From Vulcanococcus sp. SFB_649D_100_25 (GTDB lineage: Bacteria > Cyanobacteriota > Cyanobacteriia > PCC-6307 > Cyanobiaceae), in assembly GCA_030833825.1 (NCBI GenBank), contig JAURGL010000017.1, positions 1-17,777 of the forward strand: a stretch of 17,777 nucleotides of DNA, in the 5' to 3' direction. Each line of letters starts with the position of its first letter. Position 1 is the first letter of the stretch. The position numbers and the translations under genes are program-made. Shown one piece after another: positions 7,143 to 14,869 of this stretch. The notes beneath the pieces are model-generated. The model did no database searches, was not told where the DNA came from, and saw nothing but the letters and a program-made list of their open reading frames with translations.

Positions 7143-8176
7143 AGAGCTTGATGAGACCTTCGTTCCGGCCGCTCCAGGCTCTGCAGCAGCTGTCCCATCA
7201 GCAGAGCGACGGCATCGCGACTGCGGAGCTCTGAGCCGGGATCAAAGTCGCCCGGATCCACCGCAACCCAACCAGCGGCCGCAGGCCTGCGCAATTCGAA
7301 GTGCAGATGGGGGCCCGTGCTCAGACCGGTGCTGCCCACACGGCCCAGGACCTCCCCCTGCAGCACCCGATCACCGGCCCTGACATAGAGCTCGGAGAGA
7401 TGCCCGTAGAGGGTGCGGCGCTTGGGATGGTCGTGCTCCACCTCCACCGCCAGGCCATAGCCGCCCGCCAGGCCACTGCTCACGACGCGTCCGGCGAGGG
7501 CAGCCACCACCGGGGTGCCTTCCGGTGCCGCCAGGTCCTCCCCGGCGTGGAGGCGCCAGGCCCCCAGCAGTGGGTGAAGGCGCCAGCCAAAGCCGCTGGT
7601 GTTGAAGGCGGCTCCAATCACCGGGAGCAACAACTGGCGATTCCCGTTGCCGATCACGGGGGCAGGACGGGGGGTGACCCGAAACACGCTGGCGAGATTG
7701 AACGTGCCGCCATAGCCCGAGAGCAGGGCTGACACCGGGACCGTCAGCGGGGGACGAGGCATGCCAGCGGCATCGCCCATGCCGCCACCGCGTCTGAGGC
7801 CCCAGCGCAGCGCAATCCCACCCTTGCACTCCTGCGCCGAGAGCGCCCCAGTGCGGCAACCTCTCTGGAAGGCCCCCACATCCAGGGGTTGGAAACTGGC
7901 CCCACCAGATCGCATCAGGCTGCGCTCCGAGGGGGTCACCACCCCATCACGCACCAGATCATCGAGGGACTGATCGAAGCGCTTCGGTGGGGGCACGCTG
8001 CGCAGCTGCTCGGGAGTCGGGCGCAGCGGTTCAGCGGCACTGCGAACTGCTGGAAGCGGCGGGGCGATCGGAGCGGGGCTCTCGGATGGAGTGGCCGAGA
8101 CCTGGGCCCAAGCCAGCCCTCCCCCCAGCAGAGCCGGCAGGGCAGCCATCAGGCTCAAGGGCTCAGGGCGAGGCAA
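7139..8176 (-). CDS. Secreted LytM/M23-family metallopeptidase
   Basis: This is a peptidoglycan endopeptidase-type protein acting in the periplasm or cell wall. With the TTG start at 8176 an apolar leader (residues 8-25, ending GGLAWAQ) looks like a signal peptide. An ATG at 8149 would leave a very short leader, so TTG is preferred. A proline-rich linker (about 28-65) follows, then a cyanobacterial middle region with two cysteines (107, 117). The LytM domain covers about 190-310. Zinc ligands appear intact: His210 and Asp214 in HAGEDLAAPEG, and His292 of the HLHFEL motif (290-292). His259 of YGHLSELYV and His290 are the usual catalytic histidines. It is probably the last gene of the vipp1-trxA-aminotransferase-birA unit, 28 bases after birA. 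Its stop overlaps the converging GH8 stop by four bases (CTAA). Confidence 0.9.
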   Translation of the reverse strand: MPRPEPLSLMAALPALLGGGLAWAQVSATPSESPAPIAPPLPAVRSAAEPLRPTPEQLRSVPPPKRFDQSLDDLVRDGVVTPSERSLMRSGGASFQPLDVGAFQRGCRTGALSAQECKGGIALRWGLRRGGGMGDAAGMPRPPLTVPVSALLSGYGGTFNLASVFRVTPRPAPVIGNGNRQLLLPVIGAAFNTSGFGWRLHPLLGAWRLHAGEDLAAPEGTPVVAALAGRVVSSGLAGGYGLAVEVEHDHPKRRTLYGHLSELYVRAGDRVLQGEVLGRVGSTGLSTGPHLHFELRRPAAAGWVAVDPGDFDPGSELRSRDAVALLMGQLLQSLERPERRSHQAL

Positions 8177-8204
8177 GGGGGCGCATCACAAAACGCCCCA
8201 AACT

Positions 8205-8966
8205 CTAGAAACGCCGCTGCAGCAGAGCCACGGCAGGTCCGCGTCGCAAGCGCAGGCCTCCCTCCACCGAGAGGCCATCGACGTTCCAACGCTCGCCGTC
8301 GTGCTCCACCCACTCAGGCCGCCAAAGGCGCTGCTCCGCCTGGCGGCGCACCAACTCAGGCTGGTGCGCGGCGGCCACAGCCCATTCCAAGCCCGCCAGC
8401 ACCCGGACGATCAGGCGATCGGGGCGCAACACCCCCCCATCCCGTCCCTGCAGGGCCTCCAGGAGATTGATCGAGCCGGGAGGGCCCCCATTGCGGCCGT
8501 TGAGCCCCAGACCCACCTGGGCCGAGCGCACCACAGGGCCACGCCACCGCAGCCGTGGCAGCAAACCAGCCAACTTGCGTCCATCCAGCAGGACGTCGTT
8601 GGGCCATTTGATCTGGGGAGTCAGCCCCAAGGCCTCCAGCTGCAGGACCAGCCCCACCGACGCCGCCAAGGCCAGCGAAGCGGAACCCTCTGGCTGCTGG
8701 GGCCAGGGCAGCAGGGCACTCAACCAGACCCCGCCAGCAGGGGACTCCCAGGTCCTCCCCTGCTGGCCATGGCCGTGGCGCTGACGCCGGGAGACCACCA
8801 GACGAGCCGACTGGTGATCGGGCTCCTGCTGCAGCCATCGTTCCAGTTCCAGTTCCGTGCTCCCGCAGACGGGCAGCACGCGCAGTCGCCAGGGGAGCGG
8901 ATGGTCCCGCGGCTGCCGGCGCAGCTGGGCCGCCAGCGCCGCGGCGGTTACAGGCCGCTCAGCCAC
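8205..8966 (-). CDS. birA: Biotin--[acetyl-CoA-carboxylase] ligase
   Basis: The enzyme activates biotin as biotinyl-AMP and attaches it to a lysine of the biotin carboxyl carrier protein of acetyl-CoA carboxylase, feeding fatty acid synthesis. At 253 residues it lacks the N-terminal winged helix of E. coli BirA, so it is a monofunctional ligase without repressor activity. Visible motifs are GST (35-37), the glycine/arginine adenylate loop in the degenerate form RHGHGQQGRTW (63-73, where GRGRxGR is usual), KWPNDVLLDGRKLAGLL (120-136), and VGLGLNGRN for the end of the catalytic core. The small C-terminal SH3-like domain ends at LLQRRF. The GTG start at 8966 lies inside the 3' end of the aminotransferase gene (19-base overlap). 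Confidence 0.92.
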   Translation of the reverse strand: MAERPVTAAALAAQLRRQPRDHPLPWRLRVLPVCGSTELELERWLQQEPDHQSARLVVSRRQRHGHGQQGRTWESPAGGVWLSALLPWPQQPEGSASLALAASVGLVLQLEALGLTPQIKWPNDVLLDGRKLAGLLPRLRWRGPVVRSAQVGLGLNGRNGGPPGSINLLEALQGRDGGVLRPDRLIVRVLAGLEWAVAAAHQPELVRRQAEQRLWRPEWVEHDGERWNVDGLSVEGGLRLRRGPAVALLQRRF

Positions 8967-10159
8967 TGCCCGATGCGCACCGCCGCATCCTCCAGGGCCT
9001 GCGAGGGCTGCACCAAGGCAAGCCGCGCATAGCCCTCTCCAGCGCTGCCAAAGCCATTACCCGGGGTGAGGCATACCCCCGTGCCCTCCAGGAGCTGGCC
9101 GCAAAACTGCTCTGAACTCCAACCGCGGGCCCGGGCGGCAGGGGGTACCTGCAGCCAGAGGTAGAGGGCCATGGATGGCAGATCGACCGGCCAGCCGGCG
9201 GCACCCAGGGCAGCTGCCATGCGGTCACGGCGTTCCCGGTAGATGGGCTTCAGGCGCTCCGGCCAATCGCCGGCCTGCTCCATGGCCGCAATCGCTCCCG
9301 CCTGGAGGGCGACGGACTGGTTGAAATCCACCACGCCTTTGAGCTGACGCAGCGCTGTGATCAGCGGCTCTGCGCCAATGGCAAAGGCCATCCGATAACC
9401 GCCAAGGCACCAGCCCTTGGAGAAGGAGAAAAACTCAATCCCGCATTGGCGCCACAGGGGTGAGCGCAGCAGAGCCGGCGCTTCCCCGTCGAGGGCCAGA
9501 TCCACATAGGGGTTGTCATGGGCAAACACAAGGCCATGGCGCACCGCCCGCTCTGCCGCCGCATCGACCCAGGCCTGCTGCCCGGTGGTGGCGGTGGGGT
9601 TATGGGGGAAACCCAGCACCATCAACTTGAGGGCGTCCCATTGCGACGGGCTGAGCTGATCAAAGTCCGGGCAAAAACCCTGATCGGCCTGCAGACGCAA
9701 GAAGCGTGGCTGGGCCGAAGCCAACTGCAATCCGCCGAGATGGGAGGGGTAAAAGGGATCCAGCAGCAGGGCCTGATCCCCCGGATTCAGCACCGCCAGA
9801 GGGAGGTGCGCCGTGCCCTCCTGGGAGCCGACCAGAAACAGCACTTCGCTCTGGGGATCGACGGCGACCCCGAAGCGGCGCTCCGCCCAGGCAGCGACCG
9901 CCTCCCGGAACGGTGCCGTGGCGCCATGGAGGCAATAGGCCGCACTGGCGGGCTCGAACAGCTGCTCACGCATCACCTCCAGGGCGATGGCTGGAGGCTG
10001 AAGATCCGTGGAGCCCAGGGACAAATCCAGCAGCGGATGAATTCCCGATGCCGCGCTGCGGGACCTGTAGGCGAGCTTGCGTTGGTCGTTGCGGGCAAAG
10101 ACGCCGCTACCGAGGCCTCGAACCCTTTCGGAGATCGAAAACGGATCAGAGGTTGGCAT
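8948..10159 (-). CDS. Class I/II pyridoxal-phosphate aminotransferase
   Basis: This is a fold-type I aminotransferase of about 403 residues that moves an amino group between an amino acid and a 2-oxoacid. Numbering from the ATG at 10159: the phosphate loop is GSQEGTAHL (111-119), FPHNPTA (184-190) carries the conserved Asn187, AHDNPYVDL (213-221) holds the ring-nitrogen Asp215, and SFSKGW supplies the Schiff-base Lys248. GYARLAL near the end contains the carboxylate-binding Arg. The overall wording resembles the LL-diaminopimelate/AlaC/aspartate aminotransferase group, but the substrate cannot be settled by reading. A GTG further out (10195) would extend into trxA, so the ATG is preferred. 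It still overlaps the trxA stop by 14 bases. It is not BioA, which belongs to the class III aminotransferases. Confidence 0.9.
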   Translation of the reverse strand: MPTSDPFSISERVRGLGSGVFARNDQRKLAYRSRSAASGIHPLLDLSLGSTDLQPPAIALEVMREQLFEPASAAYCLHGATAPFREAVAAWAERRFGVAVDPQSEVLFLVGSQEGTAHLPLAVLNPGDQALLLDPFYPSHLGGLQLASAQPRFLRLQADQGFCPDFDQLSPSQWDALKLMVLGFPHNPTATTGQQAWVDAAAERAVRHGLVFAHDNPYVDLALDGEAPALLRSPLWRQCGIEFFSFSKGWCLGGYRMAFAIGAEPLITALRQLKGVVDFNQSVALQAGAIAAMEQAGDWPERLKPIYRERRDRMAAALGAAGWPVDLPSMALYLWLQVPPAARARGWSSEQFCGQLLEGTGVCLTPGNGFGSAGEGYARLALVQPSQALEDAAVRIGQWLSGL

Positions 10160-10478
10160 CCAGGAATGCCTTGAGCTGCGGCTTGGCCAGGGCACCTTCG
10201 TGGCGGGCGATCTCTTCTCCGTTCTTGAACAGGATCAGAGCCGGCAGCCCCTGAACCTGCATCCGATCGCGGCTTTCAGGATTGGGGTCCGCCTCCAGCT
10301 TCCCAACGACCAGACGCCCGGCGTAGTCGCTGGCGGCCCAGTCCATCATCGGGGCCATCAGACGGCAGGGGCCGCACCAGGGGGCCCAGACATCGACGAG
10401 CACAGGGGTCGAGCACTCCAGCACCTCGGCCTGGAAGTTGGCATCGGTGAGCTGGAGAACGGACACGGCTGCAGTCAT
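10146..10478 (-). CDS. trxA: Thioredoxin
   Basis: This is a 110-residue thioredoxin, a cytosolic protein disulfide reductase recycled by ferredoxin- or NADPH-thioredoxin reductase. The active site is WAPWCGPC (Cys35 and Cys38). The cis-proline is Pro79 in QGLPALILF, where RGIPT is the usual form, and KNGEEIARHEGA follows as expected. The Leu-Pro-Ala wording suggests a divergent cyanobacterial thioredoxin class with its own partners (inference). It starts 36 bases after vipp1, with no clear Shine-Dalgarno, and its end overlaps the aminotransferase start by 14 bases, so it probably lies in the same transcript. Confidence 0.95.
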   Translation of the reverse strand: MTAAVSVLQLTDANFQAEVLECSTPVLVDVWAPWCGPCRLMAPMMDWAASDYAGRLVVGKLEADPNPESRDRMQVQGLPALILFKNGEEIARHEGALAKPQLKAFLDANL

Positions 10479-10514
10479 CGTTCTGGCGATTGTATGGATG
10501 GTTAGGGGTGGTGG

Positions 10515-11282
10515 TCAGAGCTTGTCGATGGATCGCTTGAGCTCCTCCAGCTCGGGATCCACCTCGCTCACCTGCACGGGCTGAACGACATCGCTGCCGG
10601 CCGGCAGCGATCCCGCCGCGGCGGTACCGGTCAATTTGCCTTTGAGGGCCTCCAGTTCGGCATCCACCTCAGGGGCACCCTCCAAGGCGGCGAACTGGCT
10701 CTCCAGATCAGCCCCCGCCAGCTCAGCAGCCGCCTGGCTGCGGGCCTCGAGCGCCTCCACCTTCTCCTCCATCCGCTCAAAGGCGGCCATGGAGCTGTTG
10801 GTGCCGAGGTTCCCCACGGCGCTCTGCAGCTGCTCCTGCGCCTGGGCGGCCTGGGCCCGGGCCTTGAGCATGTCTTTCTTGGTCTTGGCCTCAGCGATCT
10901 TGCTTTCGAGCTTCACCAGGCTCTGCTTGAGCTGCTCCACCTGGCCGGCCTGTCCCTGGAGTTGGGTCTGCAGGGCGGTCGCGGTGTCCTGGCAGGTCTT
11001 GCGCCGGCCCAGCGCTTCGCGGGCCAAGTCCTCCTCTCCCTTCTTCAGGGCCAGCTCGGCGCGCTCGTACCAGGTTTTGGCCTGGGCATCGGCCTGCTCG
11101 GCCTGGTTTTGAATCCGCTTCTGACTGGCGATCGCCGTCGCCACGGCCTGACGCAGCTTCACCAAATCGGCCTGCATATCTGCGACCGATTGATCCAGGA
11201 TCTTGGCTGGATCCTCCATGGCTCCCACCACGGCATTGGCGTTCGCACGCACCAGGCGGCTGAGACGATCAAAAAAGCCCAT
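10515..11282 (-). CDS. vipp1: Vipp1 / IM30 (PspA family) membrane-remodelling protein
   Basis: Vipp1 is an ESCRT-III-like protein that assembles into rings and rods on membranes and is needed for thylakoid biogenesis and membrane protection. The first residues, MGFFDRLSRLVRANANAVVG, form the amphipathic membrane-binding helix. Residues 24-215 are almost entirely predicted coiled coil rich in Gln, Ala, Glu and Lys. The protein is 255 residues long. It carries a C-terminal extension beyond the PspA core: a low-complexity linker (218-239), then EVDPELEELKRSIDKL (240-255). That extension is what separates Vipp1 from bacterial PspA. It is likely the first gene of a five-gene minus-strand unit. The 87-base space to the divergent DUF721 gene must hold its promoter, but no convincing -10 box stands out. 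Confidence 0.93.
   Translation of the reverse strand: MGFFDRLSRLVRANANAVVGAMEDPAKILDQSVADMQADLVKLRQAVATAIASQKRIQNQAEQADAQAKTWYERAELALKKGEEDLAREALGRRKTCQDTATALQTQLQGQAGQVEQLKQSLVKLESKIAEAKTKKDMLKARAQAAQAQEQLQSAVGNLGTNSSMAAFERMEEKVEALEARSQAAAELAGADLESQFAALEGAPEVDAELEALKGKLTGTAAAGSLPAGSDVVQPVQVSEVDPELEELKRSIDKL
11128..11135. repeat. HIP1 octamer GCGATCGC
   Basis: An exact copy of the cyanobacterial palindrome within vipp1 coding sequence. Confidence 0.8.
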
Positions 11283-11369
11283 GGTTCATGGAGGGGGCAG
11301 GGGCCGAGGCTAACCAGGGCTCGCGGCCTCAGCACAGCGGAATTGCCGCACCTCCCTTAGCGTCCCGCC

Positions 11370-11939
11370 ATGGCGATCGCCCCCCGCAATCAAACCCGCC
11401 GCCAGGGGGAGGTGAACCTGCTGGTGCCACCACCGCGCCCTCCGGTCCAGGCACTGGCGGGCTGCTTGAACCAGTTGGAGCAGCAATGGCAGGGGGACGC
11501 AAGCCTGGCGGCCCTCTGGCAGGCCTGGCCGAAGATCGCAGGGCCGCAACTCGCTCCCCACTGCCGCCCGCTTCGGTTTCACGCCGGCCGGCTCGTGGTG
11601 GGGGCTCACCACCCCCAGTGGTTGCAGGCACTGCGCTTCAACAAGCACCAATTGATGGGTGCGCTGCGGGGGGCAGGCTTTGCGCTGAAGGATCTCCAGT
11701 TCGAGCAGCACAACGCCCCGGTTTTACCGCCCGCCGGCAGTGCCGTAGAGGCCGAGGTGTGGTCCCATCACCCCAGCCGGGTTGATGTCTTCGGGATGAG
11801 CCCCTGTCCCCGCTGCCAGCGTCCTTCCCCCGCCGGTGAACTGCAGCGCTGGGGCCATTGCAGCTTCTGCGAGCGCGACCAGATGGATGACGGGGTGGCG
11901 ATGGGGACCCCGAGCAGCGAGGCCGCCGAACCTCAGTAA
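11370..11939 (+). CDS. DUF721 (DciA-like) protein with a C-terminal zinc ribbon
   Basis: This 189-residue protein has a DciA/DUF721 domain in residues about 25-115, with WQAWPKIAGPQLAPHCRPLRF and GRLVVGAHHPQWLQALRF as the recognisable core. DciA is the helicase operator that helps load DnaB at replication origins in bacteria lacking DnaC (established for the family). Beyond the domain, CPRC (146-149) and CSFC (164-167) form a CxxC-x14-CxxC zinc ribbon that DciA of model bacteria does not have. The ATG at 11370 is followed at once by a HIP1 octamer. The gene is divergent from vipp1 and its stop overlaps the converging GT39 gene by seven bases. Whether it acts in replication is inferred from the domain only. 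Confidence 0.8.
   Translation: MAIAPRNQTRRQGEVNLLVPPPRPPVQALAGCLNQLEQQWQGDASLAALWQAWPKIAGPQLAPHCRPLRFHAGRLVVGAHHPQWLQALRFNKHQLMGALRGAGFALKDLQFEQHNAPVLPPAGSAVEAEVWSHHPSRVDVFGMSPCPRCQRPSPAGELQRWGHCSFCERDQMDDGVAMGTPSSEAAEPQ
11373..11380. repeat. HIP1 octamer GCGATCGC
   Basis: An exact copy directly after the start codon of the DUF721 gene, encoding Ala-Ile-Ala. Confidence 0.8.
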
Positions 11940-13756
11940 CGCTCTGGGCGGGGGTCCTGCCAATCGGCACGGCTGCCGCTCCGGCGGGACCAGTCGCGAG
12001 CCCACTGGTCGAGATCCTTGCGTTGCACACGCCAGAGCCGGTAGAGACCGGTGCTGTGCAAAAGGCGATGGGGCAGCCCACTCCACTGGGGCAGCTCCGC
12101 GGTGGACGCATCAATCACCATCAGGACCGTGTTGGCGTCATCGGGTGCAGAAGGCTCCTGTCCACGGCGCCGCTCGTGGGCCAAACGGTCATTGAGATTG
12201 ATCGGGCCGCTGGGCTCAATCCCCTCGTAGATCACCACTTGACGCGCATAGAAATGGAGAGAGGGCTTGAGGATGCCCACCATCGCCAGGGGCTCATCGC
12301 TCTGGCGGCGTTCGACAACGGCGCTCGCCATGCGACGCACCGGCAAGTGCCGCTGCTGATCCCCCAGGGTGACCATGGGCAACAGGGCGGTCAGCACAAA
12401 GGCGACCACACCGAGCTGCTGGGCGAGCAGCCAAGCCGCTGACCAGAACGGCCGACAAGCCCAGAGCAGCAGAGCCGCGGCCAGGCCGAGGCTGAAGCAG
12501 AGCGATCCCTGCTCCAGGGCCCGACTCGCCAGGAGGGCTGGTCCAAGCCCAGGCATCTCCGGGGTCACGATCAGAGGGACCCAGAGCGGGCCTGCCGCCA
12601 GACCCACCGCCAGGGTGGCCAGGGGCAACAGGGTGAGGGCCTTGAGGCTGGTGCCCCAGGGCCCTCCCCGCAGGTTCTGAGCCGCCAGGGCAATCAGCAG
12701 CCCCGCTGCCGGAGTCGCTGGAATCCAGTAACTGGGCAGTTTGGTGGCCGCCGCGGTGAAAAAAACAAACACCGACAGCAACCAGCAGGCAGCAAAGCGC
12801 TGCAGGGACAGTTCGGGGGCGGGTGCTTTCCAGCGCAATCCATCCCAGAGCCCCGCCAGGAGCAAGGGGGTGAAGGGCAGGGAAGCCACCACCAGAACAG
12901 GGAGGAAAAACCACCAGGGCTGCAGGTGGTTGTTCACCACCCCGGTGAAGCGCTGCAGGTTGTGGTAGCCAAAAAAGCTGTCCCAGTAGGGCTTCCCCTC
13001 CACCAGCAGCTCAAGGCCGTACCAGGGCAACGCGACCGCTGCGGTCAGGCCCAGGCCTTGGAAGGGTCGAAGGCGCGCCCAGAGGCGCGGCCAGTCGCTC
13101 TGAAGGGTTGCGAAGACAGCGGTGGTCAGGCCAGCCAGCACCACCGCCACAGGCCCCTTGGCCAGTACGGCCAAACCAAGGACAGCCCAAGGGAGCCACC
13201 AACGCCCCTGGCCTGCGTAGCGCCTCCAGAACAGCAGCAGCGCCGTGGAGAGCAGGGCACTGAAGAGGGCATCACTGACGGCAATGCGGCTCCAGAGCAG
13301 CACCAAGGGCGAGAGGGCAAAGGCCAGGGCTGCCGAGATCGCCGTGATGGCCTGGCTCTCTCTGCGCTGGGGCAGGCGCAGCAGGGTGTCAGCGAGCAGG
13401 ACCATCAAGGCAACGCTGCTCAGGGCCGAGGGGAGCCGTGCCGCCCAGGTGCCGAGGGGATCCCAGAGGGGCTGCGCGGGCAGGGCATAACCCAGGCCCA
13501 TCAGCCAATAGACCAGGGGCGGCTTGTCGTAACGCGGCAGCCCATTGACCCGGGGGGTGAGCCAATCCCCGGTTTCCGCCATGGCCCGCGCCGATGCGGC
13601 AAACAGCGGGGGGGTCTCATCCACCAGCCCCGTGCTCCCGAGCTGCCAGACCAGCAACGCCAGGCCGGCGGCAGCCACCAGCAACAGCAGCCAGCGGCGG
13701 CGTCGAGCTTGATTCAACGGCGCCTGACCGACGGCGTAGCGGGTCACCTCAGACAA
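11933..13756 (-). CDS. ArnT-like / GT39-type membrane glycosyltransferase
   Basis: This is a 607-residue integral membrane glycosyltransferase of the GT-C fold, which moves a sugar from a polyprenyl-phosphate carrier onto a target at the periplasmic face. The first transmembrane helix is at 22-40. It is followed by the first periplasmic loop with Asp46-Glu47 in GLVDETPPLF, where GT-C enzymes hold their catalytic acid, and by the family motif RYDKPPLVYW (75-84). Many further hydrophobic helices run to about residue 465, followed by a soluble C-terminal part. The start is TTG at 13756, and a GTG three codons later is an equal alternative. It sits 42 bases after the GT4 gene and is likely part of that operon. 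Acceptor and sugar are unknown. Confidence 0.85.
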   Translation of the reverse strand: MSEVTRYAVGQAPLNQARRRRWLLLLVAAAGLALLVWQLGSTGLVDETPPLFAASARAMAETGDWLTPRVNGLPRYDKPPLVYWLMGLGYALPAQPLWDPLGTWAARLPSALSSVALMVLLADTLLRLPQRRESQAITAISAALAFALSPLVLLWSRIAVSDALFSALLSTALLLFWRRYAGQGRWWLPWAVLGLAVLAKGPVAVVLAGLTTAVFATLQSDWPRLWARLRPFQGLGLTAAVALPWYGLELLVEGKPYWDSFFGYHNLQRFTGVVNNHLQPWWFFLPVLVVASLPFTPLLLAGLWDGLRWKAPAPELSLQRFAACWLLSVFVFFTAAATKLPSYWIPATPAAGLLIALAAQNLRGGPWGTSLKALTLLPLATLAVGLAAGPLWVPLIVTPEMPGLGPALLASRALEQGSLCFSLGLAAALLLWACRPFWSAAWLLAQQLGVVAFVLTALLPMVTLGDQQRHLPVRRMASAVVERRQSDEPLAMVGILKPSLHFYARQVVIYEGIEPSGPINLNDRLAHERRRGQEPSAPDDANTVLMVIDASTAELPQWSGLPHRLLHSTGLYRLWRVQRKDLDQWARDWSRRSGSRADWQDPRPERY

Positions 13757-13798
13757 GCGCTTGGGGCCCGACCCTATCCCCCAGGCCTGCGTGGAGGT

Positions 13799-14869
13799 CT
13801 ACAAACCCTGCTGAATCCAACGCTCGAGGCGCTCGGCGAAGACAGCGCGTGATGCCTCCTTCTCAACCCAGCTGCGGCATTGGCCGCGATCGATCTGATC
13901 AACCCGTGTGACGGCCTCCGCCAAGGCCTTGGGGTTATCAGGCTCCACCAACCAGCCGTTGCAGCCGGGTTGGACCAATTCCGCGGGCCCGCCCCGTCGA
14001 TAGGCCACCACCGGGACCCCGCAGGCCATCGCCTCGACCACCACATTCCCGTAGGCCTCATTCCACTTAGGAGTGTTGAGGAGCGCTTCGCAGCGGCCCA
14101 ACTGCAGCTGCAGCTGCTCGGTGGCCAGAAACCCCCGCCAATCCAGCGTCCCTGGCGGCACCGAGGCCTCCACAGCCGCGGCATAGGCGGGGTCTTCCAC
14201 CAGTCCCCAGATCGCCAGCGGCCGGCCCAACTGGCTCGCCGCAGCGGCTGCATCCTCGAGGCCTTTCTCAGGGGCAACCCGACCCACCCAGCCGAGCAGC
14301 GGTTCCGGATCCAGGCAGAGCCCGTAGGCCGTGAGATCAAAGCCGTTCCCCACGACCACGGGGGGAGCCGTCAGGGCGAAATCGGCCGCCTGGGTAGCGG
14401 TGTGGAAGGCCAGGCGCCGCTGATCCCAGGCGGCCACCTCCGCAATCACCCCATCCATCGCGGCATTCACCGAACCCATGCTGACCAGATGGAAGAGCGG
14501 CAGCTCAAGGGTGGGGGTCAACCAGAACGGCATCCAGTCGTAGGCCAGGTTGAGCACGGCATCAAAGCCGCCACGGCCTGCCTGCTCCAAGACCACTCGC
14601 CAGAACTGGGGCAGAAGGCCATCGGCGGGCATCAACACATCGGCGTCACGGGCGGCGTGCTGACTGCTGAGCTGCGGACGCCCGGGACGCATCCACAACT
14701 CAGCCCCAGTGCAGGAGGGGCCCAGCGATGAGCCCTCCGCCGCGAGGACCGTGATCTGGTGGCCGCGATCCAACAGCCCGGACACCAGGCTGTTGAGCGT
14801 GATCTCCACACCGCCTCCTCGACCACTGCCCAGGGGACCGAGGGGCGTACTGACCACGAGCAGCCTCAT
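13799..14869 (-). CDS. GT4-type glycosyltransferase
   Basis: This is a 356-residue GT-B-fold enzyme that transfers a sugar from a nucleotide-sugar donor, on the cytoplasmic side. The N-terminal domain starts MRLLVVSTPL with a glycine-rich loop GSGRGGGVE (14-22). The C-terminal donor-binding domain begins near VGNGFDLT and GWVGRVAPEKG (193-203), and carries the E-x7-E pair Glu271/Glu279 in NEAYGNVVVEAMACGVPVVAYRRGG. In the interdomain region, TATQAADF and related residues do not identify a specific acceptor. Its ATG overlaps the EamA transporter stop in an ATGA arrangement, so the two are co-translated. It is followed after 42 bases by the ArnT-like gene. A role in cell-envelope glycan or lipid-linked sugar synthesis is inferred. 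Confidence 0.87.
   Translation of the reverse strand: MRLLVVSTPLGPLGSGRGGGVEITLNSLVSGLLDRGHQITVLAAEGSSLGPSCTGAELWMRPGRPQLSSQHAARDADVLMPADGLLPQFWRVVLEQAGRGGFDAVLNLAYDWMPFWLTPTLELPLFHLVSMGSVNAAMDGVIAEVAAWDQRRLAFHTATQAADFALTAPPVVVGNGFDLTAYGLCLDPEPLLGWVGRVAPEKGLEDAAAAASQLGRPLAIWGLVEDPAYAAAVEASVPPGTLDWRGFLATEQLQLQLGRCEALLNTPKWNEAYGNVVVEAMACGVPVVAYRRGGPAELVQPGCNGWLVEPDNPKALAEAVTRVDQIDRGQCRSWVEKEASRAVFAERLERWIQQGL

Noticed and set aside
8091..9032. 313-codon plus-strand frame opposite birA
   Set aside because: It is a shadow of birA, whose catalytic motifs are clear. The plus-strand product is Pro/Gln/Arg-rich noise.
8948..10159. BioA (biotin synthesis aminotransferase) because it is next to birA
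   Set aside because: BioA is a class III aminotransferase. The SFSKGW lysine motif and the other motifs here are of the class I/II type.
12926..13852. 308-codon plus-strand frame opposite the GT39 gene
   Set aside because: It is Gly/Gln/Arg-rich and without motifs, while the other strand encodes a clear multi-helix glycosyltransferase.
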